Notes: a model not told the origin generated them from the sequence alone. 62,248 bases of DNA from Hyphomicrobiales bacterium (GCA_947454055.1 CANGIS010000013.1:1-62248), one strand, 5' to 3'; shown: positions 1 through 10,273, counted from the first letter of the stretch. Program-made: numbers and translations.

Positions 1-941
1 CCCTGCCTCTTCTCGGCAAGCAGTGCCTCGAGCACAGCCTTAAGTTCCGCCTCGCGCTGCGCCTGTGCCTCCACCCAATCGCGGATCAGCTGTTGCTCGG
101 ACCGCATCGAGCCCACCAGCGACTGGATACCGGAAGCAAGGTTTTCAATGGCTGCGACATTGGCCGCCTGCCAGCCCGGCTCCGCTAACCCCGACGCCTC
201 GACGCCCGAGTTCAGCGGCACCGTCACGGAGGGGCCTGCGATGCCCGCGAGCCAGTTTTCCAGCTGCTCGTAAAACTGGTTTTGCGCTTGGCCTGCCTGC
301 AAATCGAGAAAGCCCAGAATCAGCGAGCCTGCCAGACCAAAGAGCGACGAGGAAAACGAAATGCCCATGCCGCCCAAAGGTGCTGCCAAGCCCGATTTCA
401 ATTCCTCGAACATCAGGGCCGCGTCCGACCCCGCTTTCATCGATTGAATGACCTTACCCACCGAACCGACGGTGTCGAGAAGGCCCCAAAACGTGCCCAA
501 AAGACCCAAAAACACCAAGAGACCCGTCAAATAGCGTCCCGTATCGCGCGCTTCATCAAGCCTCAAGCCAATCGTGTCCAGAATGGCGCGCAAGGAAAGC
601 GGCGACAGCGCCTCCCGCCTTTGGCGTCCGGCCAGCATTCGGGCCATCGGCAACAATAGAACCGGCTCGCGTTCCAGCACCACGCCGCTATCGCTATCCA
701 AAAACGCATTGGCCCAGCGGACTTCGCGAAACAGCCGGATCACCCCGCGAAAGGCGAGCACGATGCCGATCAGCAACACACCTAAAATCAGGGCATTGAG
801 CGGCGGATTGGCGTTAAACGCCTGAAGGATGGAGCGATAGAGGATAAAGGCAACAAAGGCGCCCAGCACCAGAAAGATCGCCATCCGAAAGAGATAGGCG
901 GTTGGCCGCATCAAAGGTTGAGCGTCACTGTTCCGAGCCAT
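1..941 (-). CDS. MotA/TolQ/ExbB-like proton-channel family protein (3' end outside window)
   Basis: The minus-strand frame from an ATG at 941 stays open to the window edge (about 313 codons visible). A GGGAGG ribosome site lies just upstream. Hydrophobic segments fall at about residues 20-35 and 48-64, with two more in the middle that carry small-residue and Gly-rich patterns (GLLVFLGLLGTFWGLLDTVG and a segment around GMGISFSSSLFGLAGSLILG). This four-helix layout is that of the MotA/TolQ/ExbB proton-channel family of the inner membrane. The last visible part is a Gln/Glu-rich helix that probably forms a coiled coil. Such proteins are usually followed by a MotB/OmpA-type partner, which would lie beyond position 1. 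The exact role (flagellar, Ton-like or envelope) cannot be decided here. Confidence 0.75.
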   Translation of the reverse strand, partial: MARNSDAQPLMRPTAYLFRMAIFLVLGAFVAFILYRSILQAFNANPPLNALILGVLLIGIVLAFRGVIRLFREVRWANAFLDSDSGVVLEREPVLLLPMARMLAGRQRREALSPLSLRAILDTIGLRLDEARDTGRYLTGLLVFLGLLGTFWGLLDTVGSVGKVIQSMKAGSDAALMFEELKSGLAAPLGGMGISFSSSLFGLAGSLILGFLDLQAGQAQNQFYEQLENWLAGIAGPSVTVPLNSGVEASGLAEPGWQAANVAAIENLASGIQSLVGSMRSEQQLIRDWVEAQAQREAELKAVLEALLAEKRQ

Positions 942-1021
942 GAAACCTCCCCATTGAATGGCCTGTAGTGTCGCCCGTCCCGCTCCGTCTTTCAAGGGCA
1001 AGGATGCCGCTGTGAACCGGA

Positions 1022-1819
1022 TTAAGCAGCGCGAGCGTCTTTAAGCGTTTTCACCAGCTGCCCATGGACCGACGCATTGGCCGCCAACAGCGAATTTCCG
1101 GCAATGGAATACTCGCTGCCCGCGACGTCCGAAATAAAGCCGCCGGCCTCACGCACCAGAATAACGCCCGCTGCGACATCCCAAGAGGCCAGCCCCGTTT
1201 CCCAGAAACCATCAAGCCTGCCGGCCGCGACATAGGCCAGATCAAGCGCCGCCGACCCCAAACGACGCACGCCCGCCGTTCTGGCCGTCACATGCGTCAA
1301 TTCTTTCATATAGACCGGCACATCGCGCTTGTTACCCGCAGGAATACCGGTACCGATCATGCATTCCATCAGATCGGTGCGGCCCGATACGCGCAGGCGG
1401 CGATTGTTCAAAAACGCGCCCTTGCCCTTCTCGGCGATGAACAGCTCGTCCTTGATCGGATCATAAACGACGCCGGCCACAATCTGCCCGTCGCGCTCAA
1501 GTCCAAGCGACACGGAGAAATGCGGCATGCCATGGAGAAAATTCAACGTGCCATCGAGCGGATCGATGTGCCAGCGATGCGACGTATCTTTACCTTCCAC
1601 AACGCCACCTTCTTCCATCACGAAGCCGAAATCGGGCCGCGACTTTAAAAGCGAGTCATGGAGAATAGCCTCGGCCTTATGATCTGCGGTGGAGACGAAA
1701 TCCCCCGGGCCTTTACTGGAAACCTGAAGGTTCTCGACCTCGCCAAAATCACGGCGGAGGCCTTTGGCTGCCCGCATGACGGCGTCGACCATCACGGTCA
1801 TCAAGGGAGAACGGATCAT
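1022..1819 (-). CDS. Inositol monophosphatase family protein
   Basis: A 265-residue soluble Mg-dependent phosphatase of the inositol monophosphatase/SuhB/CysQ superfamily. The metal-site motifs are visible: MEEGG, then HIDPLDGTLNF about 15 residues later, and near the C-terminus WDVAAG followed by REAGG. The ATG at 1819 is preferred over a TTG five codons upstream because an AAAGG site lies about 7 nt before it. The gene is the downstream member of a minus-strand run with the ThiE-like gene, fba and pgk. Substrate is not clear: inositol-1-phosphate, 3'-phosphoadenosine phosphate and sugar bisphosphates are all used in this superfamily, and the glycolytic neighbours make a sugar-phosphate role possible. 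Confidence 0.85.
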   Translation of the reverse strand: MIRSPLMTVMVDAVMRAAKGLRRDFGEVENLQVSSKGPGDFVSTADHKAEAILHDSLLKSRPDFGFVMEEGGVVEGKDTSHRWHIDPLDGTLNFLHGMPHFSVSLGLERDGQIVAGVVYDPIKDELFIAEKGKGAFLNNRRLRVSGRTDLMECMIGTGIPAGNKRDVPVYMKELTHVTARTAGVRRLGSAALDLAYVAAGRLDGFWETGLASWDVAAGVILVREAGGFISDVAGSEYSIAGNSLLAANASVHGQLVKTLKDARAA

Positions 1820-1920
1820 CTTCAGGCCTTTCAATCAGCAAAGACGGCGGACAAATGCCACCGGTTCAGGAGTAGGAGCATCAACAACGCCTGCATCGAG
1901 GCGTCAAGGATTGAATTAAA

Positions 1921-2562
1921 TTAGGGGCGCTGAGGAGCAGGTGTTTCGGCGATCAAAGCGAGCGCTTGGCGCACGGCTTCTTCCGGTCCCCGAGGATCGG
2001 CAAACACCACATCGCCTAGGCCTATAAACTCGGCACCGGTCGCCACCAGCGGCGCGATATGGGCCGTCTCGCTGGCAAAAGCGACGCAAGGCGTGTTGAA
2101 AAGTTCCGCCCACCATTCCGCGCGTTCCAGCACCATGTCCAACGTTGGCAATGAGCCATCGGGCCGAGGCTCGCCAAACATCACATAGTCGGCCCCCAAC
2201 TCGGCCACTTCCATCGCATCATGGCGGGCTTTGAGCCCGCCAATACCGGCGCTGCGATCAATCCGGTGCATGCCGTTGACCGCCTCGGTTGCCCGCGCCG
2301 AGGAAGAGAGATGGACGCCATCCGCCCCCGACCGCGCCACAAGTTCCAACGCGTCTTTCAGCAGGAAGGCCGCGCCCGCGCCTTGCACGATCGGCGCGAG
2401 CGCCTTGGCGAAATTGATTTGTTCCCGCTCGTCGGTTTCCGGCAGCGTCAGGATCACGGCGTCGATACGCCCGCCTGCGAAGGCTGCTTTCAACGCCGCT
2501 GACATAAGATCGATATCCCCTTCGCGCGGTGCGAAAAGGATAATGCGTGCCGTGTAACCCAT
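1921..2562 (-). CDS. Thiamine phosphate synthase-like (ThiE/TenI superfamily) protein
   Basis: A 213-residue TIM-barrel protein resembling the ThiE/TenI family. Visible pieces are AAFLLKDALELVARSGADGV followed by HLSSS, and LGADYVMFGEPRP, which correspond to the central strands and phosphate-binding loop of ThiE. A GGAGGG site precedes the ATG at 2562. It starts 24 bp after the fba stop, so it is probably cotranscribed with glycolytic genes rather than with thiamine genes. The classical ThiE loop (GxGPVFxTxTK) is not recognisable, so it may not make thiamine phosphate. Homologues occur next to fba in related genomes, but their job is not known to me. Confidence 0.7.
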   Translation of the reverse strand: MGYTARIILFAPREGDIDLMSAALKAAFAGGRIDAVILTLPETDEREQINFAKALAPIVQGAGAAFLLKDALELVARSGADGVHLSSSARATEAVNGMHRIDRSAGIGGLKARHDAMEVAELGADYVMFGEPRPDGSLPTLDMVLERAEWWAELFNTPCVAFASETAHIAPLVATGAEFIGLGDVVFADPRGPEEAVRQALALIAETPAPQRP

Positions 2563-2586
2563 GAACGTGCCCTCCAGGGCAAAAAC

Positions 2587-3654
2587 TTAGCCGAAGGTCG
2601 GATCAAGCTTGCCCGACGCGTAAAGCTTGGCCATTTCGGCCAGCGTATGAACCTTGCCGATTTTCGACGCCTTGCCAGCGGTACCGAACTCTTCAAAGCG
2701 CTGCTTGACGAGTTTGGTCATCGCATCCATCGCCGGCTTCAAATATTTGCGCGGATCGAATTCGCCAGGGTTTTCGGCAAATACTTTGCGGATCTGCCCG
2801 GTCATGGCCATGCGGTTATCGGTGTCGATATTCACCTTCCGCACGCCATTCTTGATGCCGCGCTGGATTTCTTCCACCGGCACGCCCCATGTCTGAGGCA
2901 TTTCACCGCCATAGGCGTTGATGATGTCCTGCAAATCCTGCGGCACGGAGGAGGAGCCGTGCATCACAAGATGCGTATTGGGCAGCAGGCGGTGAATTTC
3001 TTCAATCACATGCATGGCCAAAATCGCGCCGTCAGGCTTGCGGGTGAATTTATACGCGCCATGCGAGGTGCCCATGGCAATGGCTAAGGCATCGACCTTG
3101 GTGGCGCGGACGAAATCGACCGCTTCCTTCGGGTTCGTCAAAAGCTGGTCATGCGAGAGCGTGCCCTCAAACCCGTGCCCGTCTTCCTTCTCGCCCTGTC
3201 CGGTCTCGAGCGAACCCAAAACACCCAATTCACCTTCCACCGAAATACCGCCGAGATGGGCCATATCGGTGACCGTCTTGGTGACGCCGACATTGTAATC
3301 CCAATCGCCCGGCGTCTTGCCATCGTCTTTCAGCGAGCCATCCATCATCACCGAGGTGAAGCCGGCCTGAATCGCCGTCATGCAGGTGGCGGCATTATTG
3401 CCGTGGTCGAGATGCACGCAAATCGGGATTTGCGGATAAATTTCGGTCAAAGCATCCATCATGTGCTTGAGCATGATGTCATTGGCATAGGCCCGCGCGC
3501 CACGCGAGGCTTGGATGATGACCGGCGCGTCCACGGCAACGGCTGCGGCCATAACGGCCAGCGCGCCTTCCATATTGTTGATGTTGAAGGCCGGAACACC
3601 GTAGCTGTGCTCTGCAGCGTGATCCAGCAACTGTCTCATGGTAATGCGCGGCAT
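2587..3654 (-). CDS. fba: Class II fructose-1,6-bisphosphate aldolase
   Basis: A cytosolic zinc aldolase that interconverts fructose-1,6-bisphosphate with dihydroxyacetone phosphate and glyceraldehyde-3-phosphate. The 355-residue protein has the class II features: [13 protein letters not shown] near the N-terminus, CVHLDHGNN (zinc and catalytic region), [11 protein letters not shown] and LVMHGSSS (zinc His and phosphate binding), and [12 protein letters not shown]. Length and motifs fit the Calvin-type CbbA/Fba subgroup common in alphaproteobacteria. It lies 51 bp after pgk on the same strand and belongs to the tkt-gap-pgk-fba gluconeogenic/glycolytic block. No RuBisCO or phosphoribulokinase gene is visible, so a Calvin role is not implied. 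Confidence 0.96.
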   Translation of the reverse strand: MPRITMRQLLDHAAEHSYGVPAFNINNMEGALAVMAAAVAVDAPVIIQASRGARAYANDIMLKHMMDALTEIYPQIPICVHLDHGNNAATCMTAIQAGFTSVMMDGSLKDDGKTPGDWDYNVGVTKTVTDMAHLGGISVEGELGVLGSLETGQGEKEDGHGFEGTLSHDQLLTNPKEAVDFVRATKVDALAIAMGTSHGAYKFTRKPDGAILAMHVIEEIHRLLPNTHLVMHGSSSVPQDLQDIINAYGGEMPQTWGVPVEEIQRGIKNGVRKVNIDTDNRMAMTGQIRKVFAENPGEFDPRKYLKPAMDAMTKLVKQRFEEFGTAGKASKIGKVHTLAEMAKLYASGKLDPTFG

Positions 3655-3705
3655 CGTCCTCTGTCTCCCTCAAATCGTCATCAACACACCCGCTTGATGC
3701 GGAAC

Positions 3706-4899
3706 TTATGAACGCCGAAGCGCATCCACGCCCGGCAACGGCTTGCCCTCAAGCCATTCCAGAAAAGCACCACCTGCGGTTGAAACATAGGTGAAATCAT
3801 CCGCCGCGCCCGCATGGTTTAACGCCGAAACCGTATCGCCGCCACCGGCCACGGAGAGCAGTCTACCCGCTTTCGTCAGCCGAGCGGCTTCCTGTGCCAC
3901 CGCATTGGTGCCCGCATCAAAAGGCTCAAGTTCAAACGCACCAAACGGGCCGTTCCACACCAGTGTCTTGGCGGTCGCAAGCTTGGCCGCTACCGTCTTA
4001 ACCGACGCCGCACCAATATCGAGGATCATATCACCCGCACCGACCGCATCAACGGAAACGGTTTTGGACGCTGCATGGGCTTTAAATTCTGACGCCACGA
4101 CACCATCGACCGGCAGCACAATATCACAACCCGAAGCTTTGGCCGTTGCCAGCACGCTGCGCGCGGTATCGAGCAAATCGTGCTCGCAGAGCGATTTACC
4201 AACCGCTTTGCCCTGTGCCGCCAAAAACGTATTGGCCATCCCGCCGCCGATCACCAGAATATCGACCTTTTTGACGAGATTGCCGAGCAATTCGAGTTTG
4301 GAGGAGACTTTAGCCCCGCCCACAACGGCAAGCACCGGACGCTCCGGCTGCTCCAGCGCCTTGGCCAAAGCCTCGATCTCGGCCTGCATCGTGCGCCCCG
4401 CAAAAGCGGGCAATACGCGGGCCAGGCCTTCGGTTGACGCATGGGCGCGATGGGCCGCCGAGAAGGCGTCATTCACGAACACATCGCCATTGGCGGCCAA
4501 TGCCGCGACAAAAGCGGGATCGTTCTTCTCCTCTTCCTTATGGAAGCGGGTATTCTCAAGGCAGACAATGTCGCCCTTGTTCATGGCATCGACGGCCGTC
4601 TTTGCCGCCTCGCCAACGCAATCCGAGGCAAAGCCAACCGGACGACCAAGGCGCTTTGCAAGTTCCACCGCAACAGGTGCCAATGATTCCTTGGGGTCAA
4701 CGCCCTTTGGCCGACCAAAATGCGCCAGTAAAATCACCTTGCCGCCTTTATCCGCAATCTCGCGGATGGTCGGCAAAATGCGATCAATGCGGGTGGTATC
4801 GGAAACACGACCCTCCTCCATCGGCACGTTGAGATCGACCCGAACAAGCACGCGCTTGCCCGAAACGGATGCATCGTCGAGGGTGTTAAACAGGGTCAT
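3706..4899 (-). CDS. pgk: Phosphoglycerate kinase
   Basis: The enzyme transfers phosphate between 1,3-bisphosphoglycerate and ADP in the cytosol. Signature stretches are [16 protein letters not shown] near the N-terminus, [37 protein letters not shown] and [17 protein letters not shown], with [13 protein letters not shown] at the nucleotide site. The chosen ATG at 4899 gives 397 residues, normal for the family. A longer in-frame extension upstream has no similarity and runs into the preceding gene. The start codon overlaps the stop of the small upstream gene by 4 nt (ATGA), implying coupled translation. It is part of the gap-small genes-pgk-fba run. Confidence 0.97.
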   Translation of the reverse strand: MTLFNTLDDASVSGKRVLVRVDLNVPMEEGRVSDTTRIDRILPTIREIADKGGKVILLAHFGRPKGVDPKESLAPVAVELAKRLGRPVGFASDCVGEAAKTAVDAMNKGDIVCLENTRFHKEEEKNDPAFVAALAANGDVFVNDAFSAAHRAHASTEGLARVLPAFAGRTMQAEIEALAKALEQPERPVLAVVGGAKVSSKLELLGNLVKKVDILVIGGGMANTFLAAQGKAVGKSLCEHDLLDTARSVLATAKASGCDIVLPVDGVVASEFKAHAASKTVSVDAVGAGDMILDIGAASVKTVAAKLATAKTLVWNGPFGAFELEPFDAGTNAVAQEAARLTKAGRLLSVAGGGDTVSALNHAGAADDFTYVSTAGGAFLEWLEGKPLPGVDALRRS

Positions 4900-5162
4900 T
4901 TGAAATACTTTATAACGGCTAATACAATTCCGGCACCGGCCATCCATGTGCTGATGACAACGGCAATAAGTTGAAGCCACGTAGGCGCCTGAGAAAGCTT
5001 CCCTTTTATCTCGGCCAGAGTGATCTCAATCGACTTAACGGATGCCTTAATTTCAGAAACATCCGCTTCAACACGCGCGACGCGCTGCTCCAGCATGGGA
5101 CCCTCCGGACCTGAACCTGAACCACTTCCGTCTTTAGATGGGAAAATATATAATTCAGCCAT
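4896..5162 (-). CDS. Small tail-anchored-like protein with coiled coil (unknown function)
   Basis: An 88-residue protein of unknown function. Residues about 25-55 form a likely amphipathic coiled coil ([20 protein letters not shown] onward), followed by one C-terminal membrane segment ([20 protein letters not shown]) and a short Lys-containing end. The layout resembles XhlA-like or other small phage/accessory membrane proteins, but similarity is weak. It overlaps the upstream zinc-ribbon gene by 8 nt and pgk by 4 nt, so it is translated from the same message as gap and pgk. It is real on the evidence of tight overlaps on both sides; the function is not known. Confidence 0.65.
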   Translation of the reverse strand: MAELYIFPSKDGSGSGSGPEGPMLEQRVARVEADVSEIKASVKSIEITLAEIKGKLSQAPTWLQLIAVVISTWMAGAGIVLAVIKYFK

Positions 5163-5421
5163 TAGAACCGTCGTCAGTTTTTTGGATCAAGTAGCCAATA
5201 TAATGCCGTTCAATCATACCACACGAGGAGCAAATAAATTCAGCTAATTGATTCCCTCTTTTGGTCGTTTCAATCATTTTAAGCGTGTCATCAGCAAAGA
5301 TTCTCAGGCCAAATGCTTCGTTACCGCACCGCAAGCATTTCATATTTGAAAAGCGCCTATTAATCGCCGCCTTCACCTCATCCAGTTCCTCGGTCCAATT
5401 GTCGAGCGCTTCGCTGGTCAC
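5155..5421 (-). CDS. Small zinc-ribbon protein (unknown function)
   Basis: An 88-residue protein with two CxxC knuckles (MKCLRCGNEAF and FICSSCGMIE) about 36 residues apart, the pattern of a zinc ribbon. The N-terminus is acidic and helical. The start used is a GTG at 5421, 15 bp after gap; a GAGGGG sequence lies upstream, slightly far from it, so the start is uncertain. Between gap and pgk the usual alphaproteobacterial order has no such gene. Together with the overlapping membrane protein downstream it forms a two-gene insertion in the glycolytic operon. Possible roles (regulator, RNA or membrane-complex partner) cannot be chosen from sequence alone. Confidence 0.6.
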   Translation of the reverse strand: MTSEALDNWTEELDEVKAAINRRFSNMKCLRCGNEAFGLRIFADDTLKMIETTKRGNQLAEFICSSCGMIERHYIGYLIQKTDDGSNG

Positions 5422-5436
5422 GGTTTAACATACCCC

Positions 5437-6444
5437 TCAGATCAGCTTGCCCATCGCAACAGCCGTGTCGGCCATACGGTTCGAGAAGCCCCACTCATTA
5501 TCATACCAAGTCAGGATCGACACGAAATTGCCATCCATCACCTTGGTCTGGTCCATGTGGAAGATCGAGGAATGCGGGTCATGGTTGAAGTCGATCGAGA
5601 CATTGGCTGCATTCGTGTAGCCCAAAATACCCTTCAAACGACCGTCCGCCGCAGCCTTGATCGCGGCATTGATCTCGTCCTTCGTGGTCGAACGCTTGGC
5701 GATGAACTTCAAATCCACCACCGACACATTCGGCGTCGGCACGCGGATGGCGGCACCGTCAAGCTTGCCATTCAGTTCCGGCAACACAAGGCCGACTGCC
5801 TTTGCAGCACCCGTCGAGGTCGGGATCATCGAGAGCGCTGCCGCACGGCCGCGATAGAGATCCTTATGCATCGTATCAAGCGTTGGCTGATCCCCTGTAT
5901 AGGAGTGGATCGTCGTCATCATGCCCTTCTCAATGCCAACCAGCTCGTTCAGAACCTGAGCCACTGGCGAAAGGCAGTTCGTCGTGCACGACGCGTTCGA
6001 GACAACGAGATGATCCTTGTTCAGCTTCTGATGGTTGACGCCGAAAACGACCGTCAGATCAGCGCCGTCAGCCGGTGCCGACACCAGCACGCGCTTGGCG
6101 CCTGCTGCCAGATGGGCCGAAGCCTTATCCTTGGAGGTAAAGATACCCGTGCATTCAAGCGCGATATCAATGCCGAGTTCCTTATGCGGCAGCTGCGCCG
6201 GATCGCGCACCGCGGTCACCTTGATCGGGCCGCGGCCGACATTGATCGTGTCGCCATCAACCGTCACGGTGTGAGGAAAGCGGCCATGCACCGAGTCAAA
6301 GCGTAAAAGATGCGCATTGGTTTCAACTGGGCCCAGATCATTGATCGCAACAACTTCGATATCGGTCCTGCCCGATTCGATGATGGCACGGAGCACATTG
6401 CGGCCGATACGGCCAAAGCCATTGATTGCGACGCGGACTGCCAT
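5437..6444 (-). CDS. gap: Glyceraldehyde-3-phosphate dehydrogenase (type I)
   Basis: NAD(P)-dependent enzyme that interconverts glyceraldehyde-3-phosphate and 1,3-bisphosphoglycerate. The Rossmann start is [16 protein letters not shown] and the catalytic-Cys signature is [13 protein letters not shown]. Further features are [20 protein letters not shown] and the C-terminal [15 protein letters not shown]. At 335 residues it is full length. A GGAG site precedes the ATG at 6444. It starts 49 bp after tkt ends, and two small unknown genes separate it from pgk. The dinucleotide preference cannot be fixed with confidence. Confidence 0.97.
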   Translation of the reverse strand: MAVRVAINGFGRIGRNVLRAIIESGRTDIEVVAINDLGPVETNAHLLRFDSVHGRFPHTVTVDGDTINVGRGPIKVTAVRDPAQLPHKELGIDIALECTGIFTSKDKASAHLAAGAKRVLVSAPADGADLTVVFGVNHQKLNKDHLVVSNASCTTNCLSPVAQVLNELVGIEKGMMTTIHSYTGDQPTLDTMHKDLYRGRAAALSMIPTSTGAAKAVGLVLPELNGKLDGAAIRVPTPNVSVVDLKFIAKRSTTKDEINAAIKAAADGRLKGILGYTNAANVSIDFNHDPHSSIFHMDQTKVMDGNFVSILTWYDNEWGFSNRMADTAVAMGKLI

Positions 6445-6493
6445 GGTAATCTCCTATTTCAAAGTCGGATTATCTATCGTAACGTTCAGTAGA

Positions 6494-8476
6494 TCAGCCC
6501 AACCGGGCCAGCGCCTTTTCAACCACAGCCTCAGCCGTAATGCCGAAATGCGCATAGAGTTCCTTATAAGGCGCGCTCGCCCCAAAGCTGCTCATGCCGA
6601 CAAAAATGCCGTCATGGCCGATCAGTGAATCCCAGCCTTGGCGAACGGCTGCTTCAACACCGACCTTAACCTTGGCATGGCCAATCACCGAGGCGCGATA
6701 GGCATCATCTTGCCGGGCGAACATCTCGAAGCTTGGCACGGAGACAACGCGGGCCTTGACGCCCTTGTTGGCCAGAGCCTTTTGCGCGGCAACCGCGATT
6801 TCCACTTCCGAACCGGTCGCAAAAATCGATACTTGCGCCTCGCCACCCGCGGATACCAGCTCGTAAGCGCCCCGCGCCGACTTATTCTCAGGCTGCGCGC
6901 CCAGACGAAGCTGCGGCAGATTCTGGCGGGTAAGCGCCAAAATGCTTGGCGTGCAGGTTTCCTTCAGCGCGATTTCCCAGCACTCCGCCGTCTCGACAAC
7001 GTCGGCGGGGCGGAAGACGTTCAAATTCGGCATCGCCCGCAAAGCGGCCAAATGCTCAACCGGCTGATGGGTCGGGCCATCTTCGCCCAAGCCAATCGAA
7101 TCATGCGTCATGACCTGGATGGTCCGGATCCCCATCAACGCCGCGAGGCGGATCGACGGGCGGCAATAATCGGTGAACACCATAAAGGTCGCGCCCGACG
7201 GAATAATGCCGCCATGCAGCGCCATACCGTTCATGGCCGCAGCCATGCCGTGCTCGCGAATGCCGTAATGGATATAACGACCGGCAAAATCGCCCGGCGA
7301 CATCGCCGAAATGTTTTTTGTCTTGGTGTTGTTGGAAGGCGTCAGATCGGCCGAACCGAGAACCAGCTCCGGCACCGCCTCGGTAATCGCCTCAAGCGCC
7401 AACTCGGACGCTTTGCGCGTCGCCACCGTCTGCGGCTCGGCGGCGAGCTTGGCCTTAAAGGCGGCAATCGCGGTATCCAAAGCAGGCGAAGCCTTGCCCG
7501 CCATCCGGCGCTCGAATTCGGCATGCTTTGGCGAGGCGGCCAGCCGCTTCTTCCATTCCGCATGCACGCCTTGCGACCGCTTGGCAGAAGTGCGCCACGC
7601 CTCAAGTACCTCGGCATCAACATGGAAAGGCTCAGTGGAAAGGCCCAAAGCGGCCTTGGCACCAGCGAGTTCTTCCGCACCTAAAGGCTCGCCATGGGCT
7701 TTAGACGTACCCGCGCGCTTAGGCGCACCAAACCCGATCACCGTCTTGCAGGCAATAAGTGTTGGACGATCCGATGTGTGCGCGGCTTCAACCGCCTTCG
7801 CAATCGCATCCTGATCATGGCCATCGACCGCAGCCGTTGCCCAGCCAGCGGATTCGAAGCGCTTGCGCTGGTCGACCGAGTCGGCGATCGAAAGCGGCCC
7901 GTCGATGGAAATGCCGTTATCGTCCCACAACACGATCAGCCGGTTGAGCTTCAAATGGCCCGCAAGCGCGATGGCTTCCTGCGAAATGCCTTCCATGAGG
8001 TCGCCATCGGATGCCAGCACATAGGTGTAATGGTCGACGAGATCGGAGGAGAATTCGGCATTCAGATGCCGCTCGGCAAGCGCGAAGCCGACCGAGGTGG
8101 CTAGTCCCTGGCCCAGCGGACCGGTGGTCATTTCCACGCCCGGCGTATGGCCCACTTCCGGATGACCCGGCGTTTTGGAGCCCCACTGGCGGAAATTCTT
8201 GAGCTCATCCAGCGTCATGCCGGTGGTGCCGGTCAGATATAGGATGGAATAAAGCAGCATCGAGCCATGGCCCGCCGACAGGATAAACCGGTCGCGATCC
8301 GCCCAATGGGTATCGGTGGGATCGAATTTCAGGAATTTCGTATAGATGACGGTGGCGATATCGGCTGCACCCATGGGCAGACCCGGATGACCGGACTTGG
8401 CCTTCTCGACCCCGTCCATCGAAAGCCCGCGAATGGCGTTGGCCATGCGGTGCGCAAGATCGCTCGAACCCATCAT
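6494..8476 (-). CDS. tkt: Transketolase
   Basis: A thiamine-diphosphate enzyme of the pentose-phosphate pathway. Visible motifs: [31 protein letters not shown], the TPP/metal segment [18 protein letters not shown] with [10 protein letters not shown], and the pyrimidine-domain [19 protein letters not shown] with [16 protein letters not shown]. Residues 1 to about 330 form the PP domain, then the Pyr domain, then the C-terminal domain. The ATG at 8476 (660 residues) is preferred over one 12 codons upstream because an AAGGA site lies 6 nt before it. It heads the minus-strand tkt-gap-pgk-fba run. In many Hyphomicrobiales tkt stands divergent from DUF4164-zapA; here those genes are 24 kb away. Confidence 0.96.
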   Translation of the reverse strand: MMGSSDLAHRMANAIRGLSMDGVEKAKSGHPGLPMGAADIATVIYTKFLKFDPTDTHWADRDRFILSAGHGSMLLYSILYLTGTTGMTLDELKNFRQWGSKTPGHPEVGHTPGVEMTTGPLGQGLATSVGFALAERHLNAEFSSDLVDHYTYVLASDGDLMEGISQEAIALAGHLKLNRLIVLWDDNGISIDGPLSIADSVDQRKRFESAGWATAAVDGHDQDAIAKAVEAAHTSDRPTLIACKTVIGFGAPKRAGTSKAHGEPLGAEELAGAKAALGLSTEPFHVDAEVLEAWRTSAKRSQGVHAEWKKRLAASPKHAEFERRMAGKASPALDTAIAAFKAKLAAEPQTVATRKASELALEAITEAVPELVLGSADLTPSNNTKTKNISAMSPGDFAGRYIHYGIREHGMAAAMNGMALHGGIIPSGATFMVFTDYCRPSIRLAALMGIRTIQVMTHDSIGLGEDGPTHQPVEHLAALRAMPNLNVFRPADVVETAECWEIALKETCTPSILALTRQNLPQLRLGAQPENKSARGAYELVSAGGEAQVSIFATGSEVEIAVAAQKALANKGVKARVVSVPSFEMFARQDDAYRASVIGHAKVKVGVEAAVRQGWDSLIGHDGIFVGMSSFGASAPYKELYAHFGITAEAVVEKALARLG

Positions 8477-8605
8477 GTAATCCTTATGTAGAATGCGGGG
8501 GACTGATAGCACCTCGTCCCCTCAAGTCAATGTGCAGGTGCAGCATAATGTCGTGAAACTGACGGAAAAAGCTGGAAAGGCGACCTTGCGGCCGCCCATC
8601 GCGTT

Positions 8606-9082
8606 TCACCGCTTCTTGAGCGCAATCCCCTGCCCGGCATCGTCGGGCATCGGCATCACGGCGTGGTCTTGCGCCATCGCTTCGATCCTTTGCCGCACCC
8701 CGTCCGGAAAAGCAGCGATTTTCGGCCCCGATTGATCAACCGACGCCAATAATTGCTCACAAGTGGCCAGCAAGGTGCCGTCTGTCCCATGGCGCAGCCA
8801 TTGATAGAGACGGATGCGCTTGGCATCCATCTCCAGAATCTGGCCCGTCACCGCCAAAGGCGCGCCTTCCTTCACCTCGTGGTGATAGCGCATCTGCATA
8901 GCCAGCGTAAAAATCGTGTGGTTGGTCTCAACCCGCCCCGCTTCATCAAGGCCGACCGTTCCCATAAAGGCATCAATCGCCCGTGAGAACGGGATCGCAT
9001 AGGCCGCATCGTTCATATGACCGTTATAATCGACCCAATCGGGTAGAACGGTCGCATCATAGAGATGAAGGGGCGCGGTCAT
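8606..9082 (-). CDS. Hot-dog thioesterase, probable betainyl-CoA or carnitinyl-CoA thioesterase
   Basis: A 158-residue hot-dog fold acyl-CoA thioesterase of the 4-hydroxybenzoyl-CoA thioesterase type. The active-site strand is WVDYNGHMNDAAYAIPFSRA, followed by TIFTLAMQMRYHHEVKEG and MDAKRIRLYQWLRH. Its ATG overlaps the stop of the carnitine dehydrogenase gene (TGATG), so the two are translationally coupled. In several proteobacteria the same two activities are fused or adjacent (cdhA-cdhB), where the thioesterase releases glycine betaine from betainyl-CoA. A second, longer relative lies at 17221-17784 beside the keto-acid cleavage enzyme, so the division of labour between the two is open. Confidence 0.75.
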   Translation of the reverse strand: MTAPLHLYDATVLPDWVDYNGHMNDAAYAIPFSRAIDAFMGTVGLDEAGRVETNHTIFTLAMQMRYHHEVKEGAPLAVTGQILEMDAKRIRLYQWLRHGTDGTLLATCEQLLASVDQSGPKIAAFPDGVRQRIEAMAQDHAVMPMPDDAGQGIALKKR

Positions 9083-10044
9083 CAGATGTGATCCGGGCGG
9101 CCTTCCGCCTCTGGCCAGTAGTTTTTCACGAGCTTCAGAAGATCATTCAGGAAGGCATCGCGGCGGCGCTCCAATTCCTTCACCGACCGGCCATTCGCCT
9201 GATGTTCGCAACCATCAACAATCTTGTCGATGATTTCCTCGGTCAGCTCGGGGGCGGGCGTGTAGGAATAAGGCATCTTCAGCGCCGGGCCGAACTGGTG
9301 CATGAAATGCCGCATACCCGCATCGCCGCCAGCCAGCTGGAAGGTGAGGAACGTCCCCATCAAAGACCAGCGCAGACCGCAGCCATACACCACCGCCGCA
9401 TCGATTTCCTCGGTTGTGGCGACATCTTCCTTGATCAGCCACAGTGCCTCGCGCCAGAGCGCTTCCATCAACCGGTCGGCAATAAAGCCCTCGATTTCCT
9501 TGCGCACATGCAGCGGACGCATGCCGATGCGGCGATAAAACGCCTTGGCGGCCTCAACCGAGGCCGGCGAGGTCTTTACCCCGGCCACGATCTCGACGAG
9601 CGGCAGCAAATAGACCGGATTGAACGGATGGCCGACCACGATCCTGTCGGGATTTTTGCACAGCGATTGCAGGCTGGTGGGCAATAGATAAGACGTCGAG
9701 GACGCAATCACGACACCGGGCCTGGCCGCCGCATCGATCTCGGCGAGAAGCTTTTGCTTCAATTCTTCGCGTTCAGGGGCATTTTCCTGCACGAAATCGG
9801 CCTCTTTCACCGCATCCGCCACCGAGGCCATAAAGGTCAGGCGCGACTGGCTGGCACCCGGCGCAAGGCCCGCCGTCTCAAGCGCGGGCCAGGCATTGGC
9901 CACCGCCGCGCGGATTTTGGCTTCGCCGTCAGGGGCCGGATCGAACGCCAACACATCAAGGCCATGGGCTAGACACCGCGCCGCCCAGCCGGAGCCGATA
10001 ACGCCCGAACCGATAATGGCGACCTTTTGGATGGATGATGACAT
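9082..10044 (-). CDS. lcdH: L-carnitine 3-dehydrogenase (3-hydroxyacyl-CoA dehydrogenase family)
   Basis: Predicted to oxidise L-carnitine to 3-dehydrocarnitine with NAD in the cytosol. The N-terminal Rossmann motif is VAIIGSGVIGSGWAARCLAH, followed by the family's catalytic region VIASSTSYLLPTSLQ and VVGHPFNPVYLLPLVEIV, then the helical C-terminal domain beginning at EIEGFIADRLMEALWREAL. At 320 residues it matches known carnitine dehydrogenases rather than fatty-acid enzymes fused to a hydratase. A GGAG site precedes the ATG. It is coupled to a thioesterase and lies in the same region as a CaiD-like hydratase, an acyl-CoA dehydrogenase, a beta-keto acid cleavage enzyme and a betaine transporter, which supports the assignment. 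Confidence 0.85.
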   Translation of the reverse strand: MSSSIQKVAIIGSGVIGSGWAARCLAHGLDVLAFDPAPDGEAKIRAAVANAWPALETAGLAPGASQSRLTFMASVADAVKEADFVQENAPEREELKQKLLAEIDAAARPGVVIASSTSYLLPTSLQSLCKNPDRIVVGHPFNPVYLLPLVEIVAGVKTSPASVEAAKAFYRRIGMRPLHVRKEIEGFIADRLMEALWREALWLIKEDVATTEEIDAAVVYGCGLRWSLMGTFLTFQLAGGDAGMRHFMHQFGPALKMPYSYTPAPELTEEIIDKIVDGCEHQANGRSVKELERRRDAFLNDLLKLVKNYWPEAEGRPDHI

Positions 10045-10273
10045 GACCTTGGCTCCCTGAGTCTGATGCTGTTAGATCCCAATAGAGCCGAAAGCGGGCG
10101 GAAGCGAAAGTCCCAGTCCGACCGCGAATGGACGCCCTGCGACAGGTTGTCCCCCAAAGGCCGAATGTCGCAGCGAAGCGCAGGCATGTCTTTTTAGCGC
10201 GCGCCAATGGCAAACGACTCACATTAGGGTTAGGCCATGCCATCCCCCGACAATACCCGCAAAGGTTGCCTTC

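Noticed and set aside
65-825. Three plus-strand frames at the left edge
   Set aside because: They lie opposite the MotA/TolQ/ExbB-like gene, overlap each other, and give low-complexity Pro/Arg/Ser-rich translations.
2587-8476. Calvin-cycle (cbb) operon
   Set aside because: tkt, gap, pgk and fba are present, but no RuBisCO, phosphoribulokinase or CbbR is seen, so a general sugar-phosphate block is the simpler reading.
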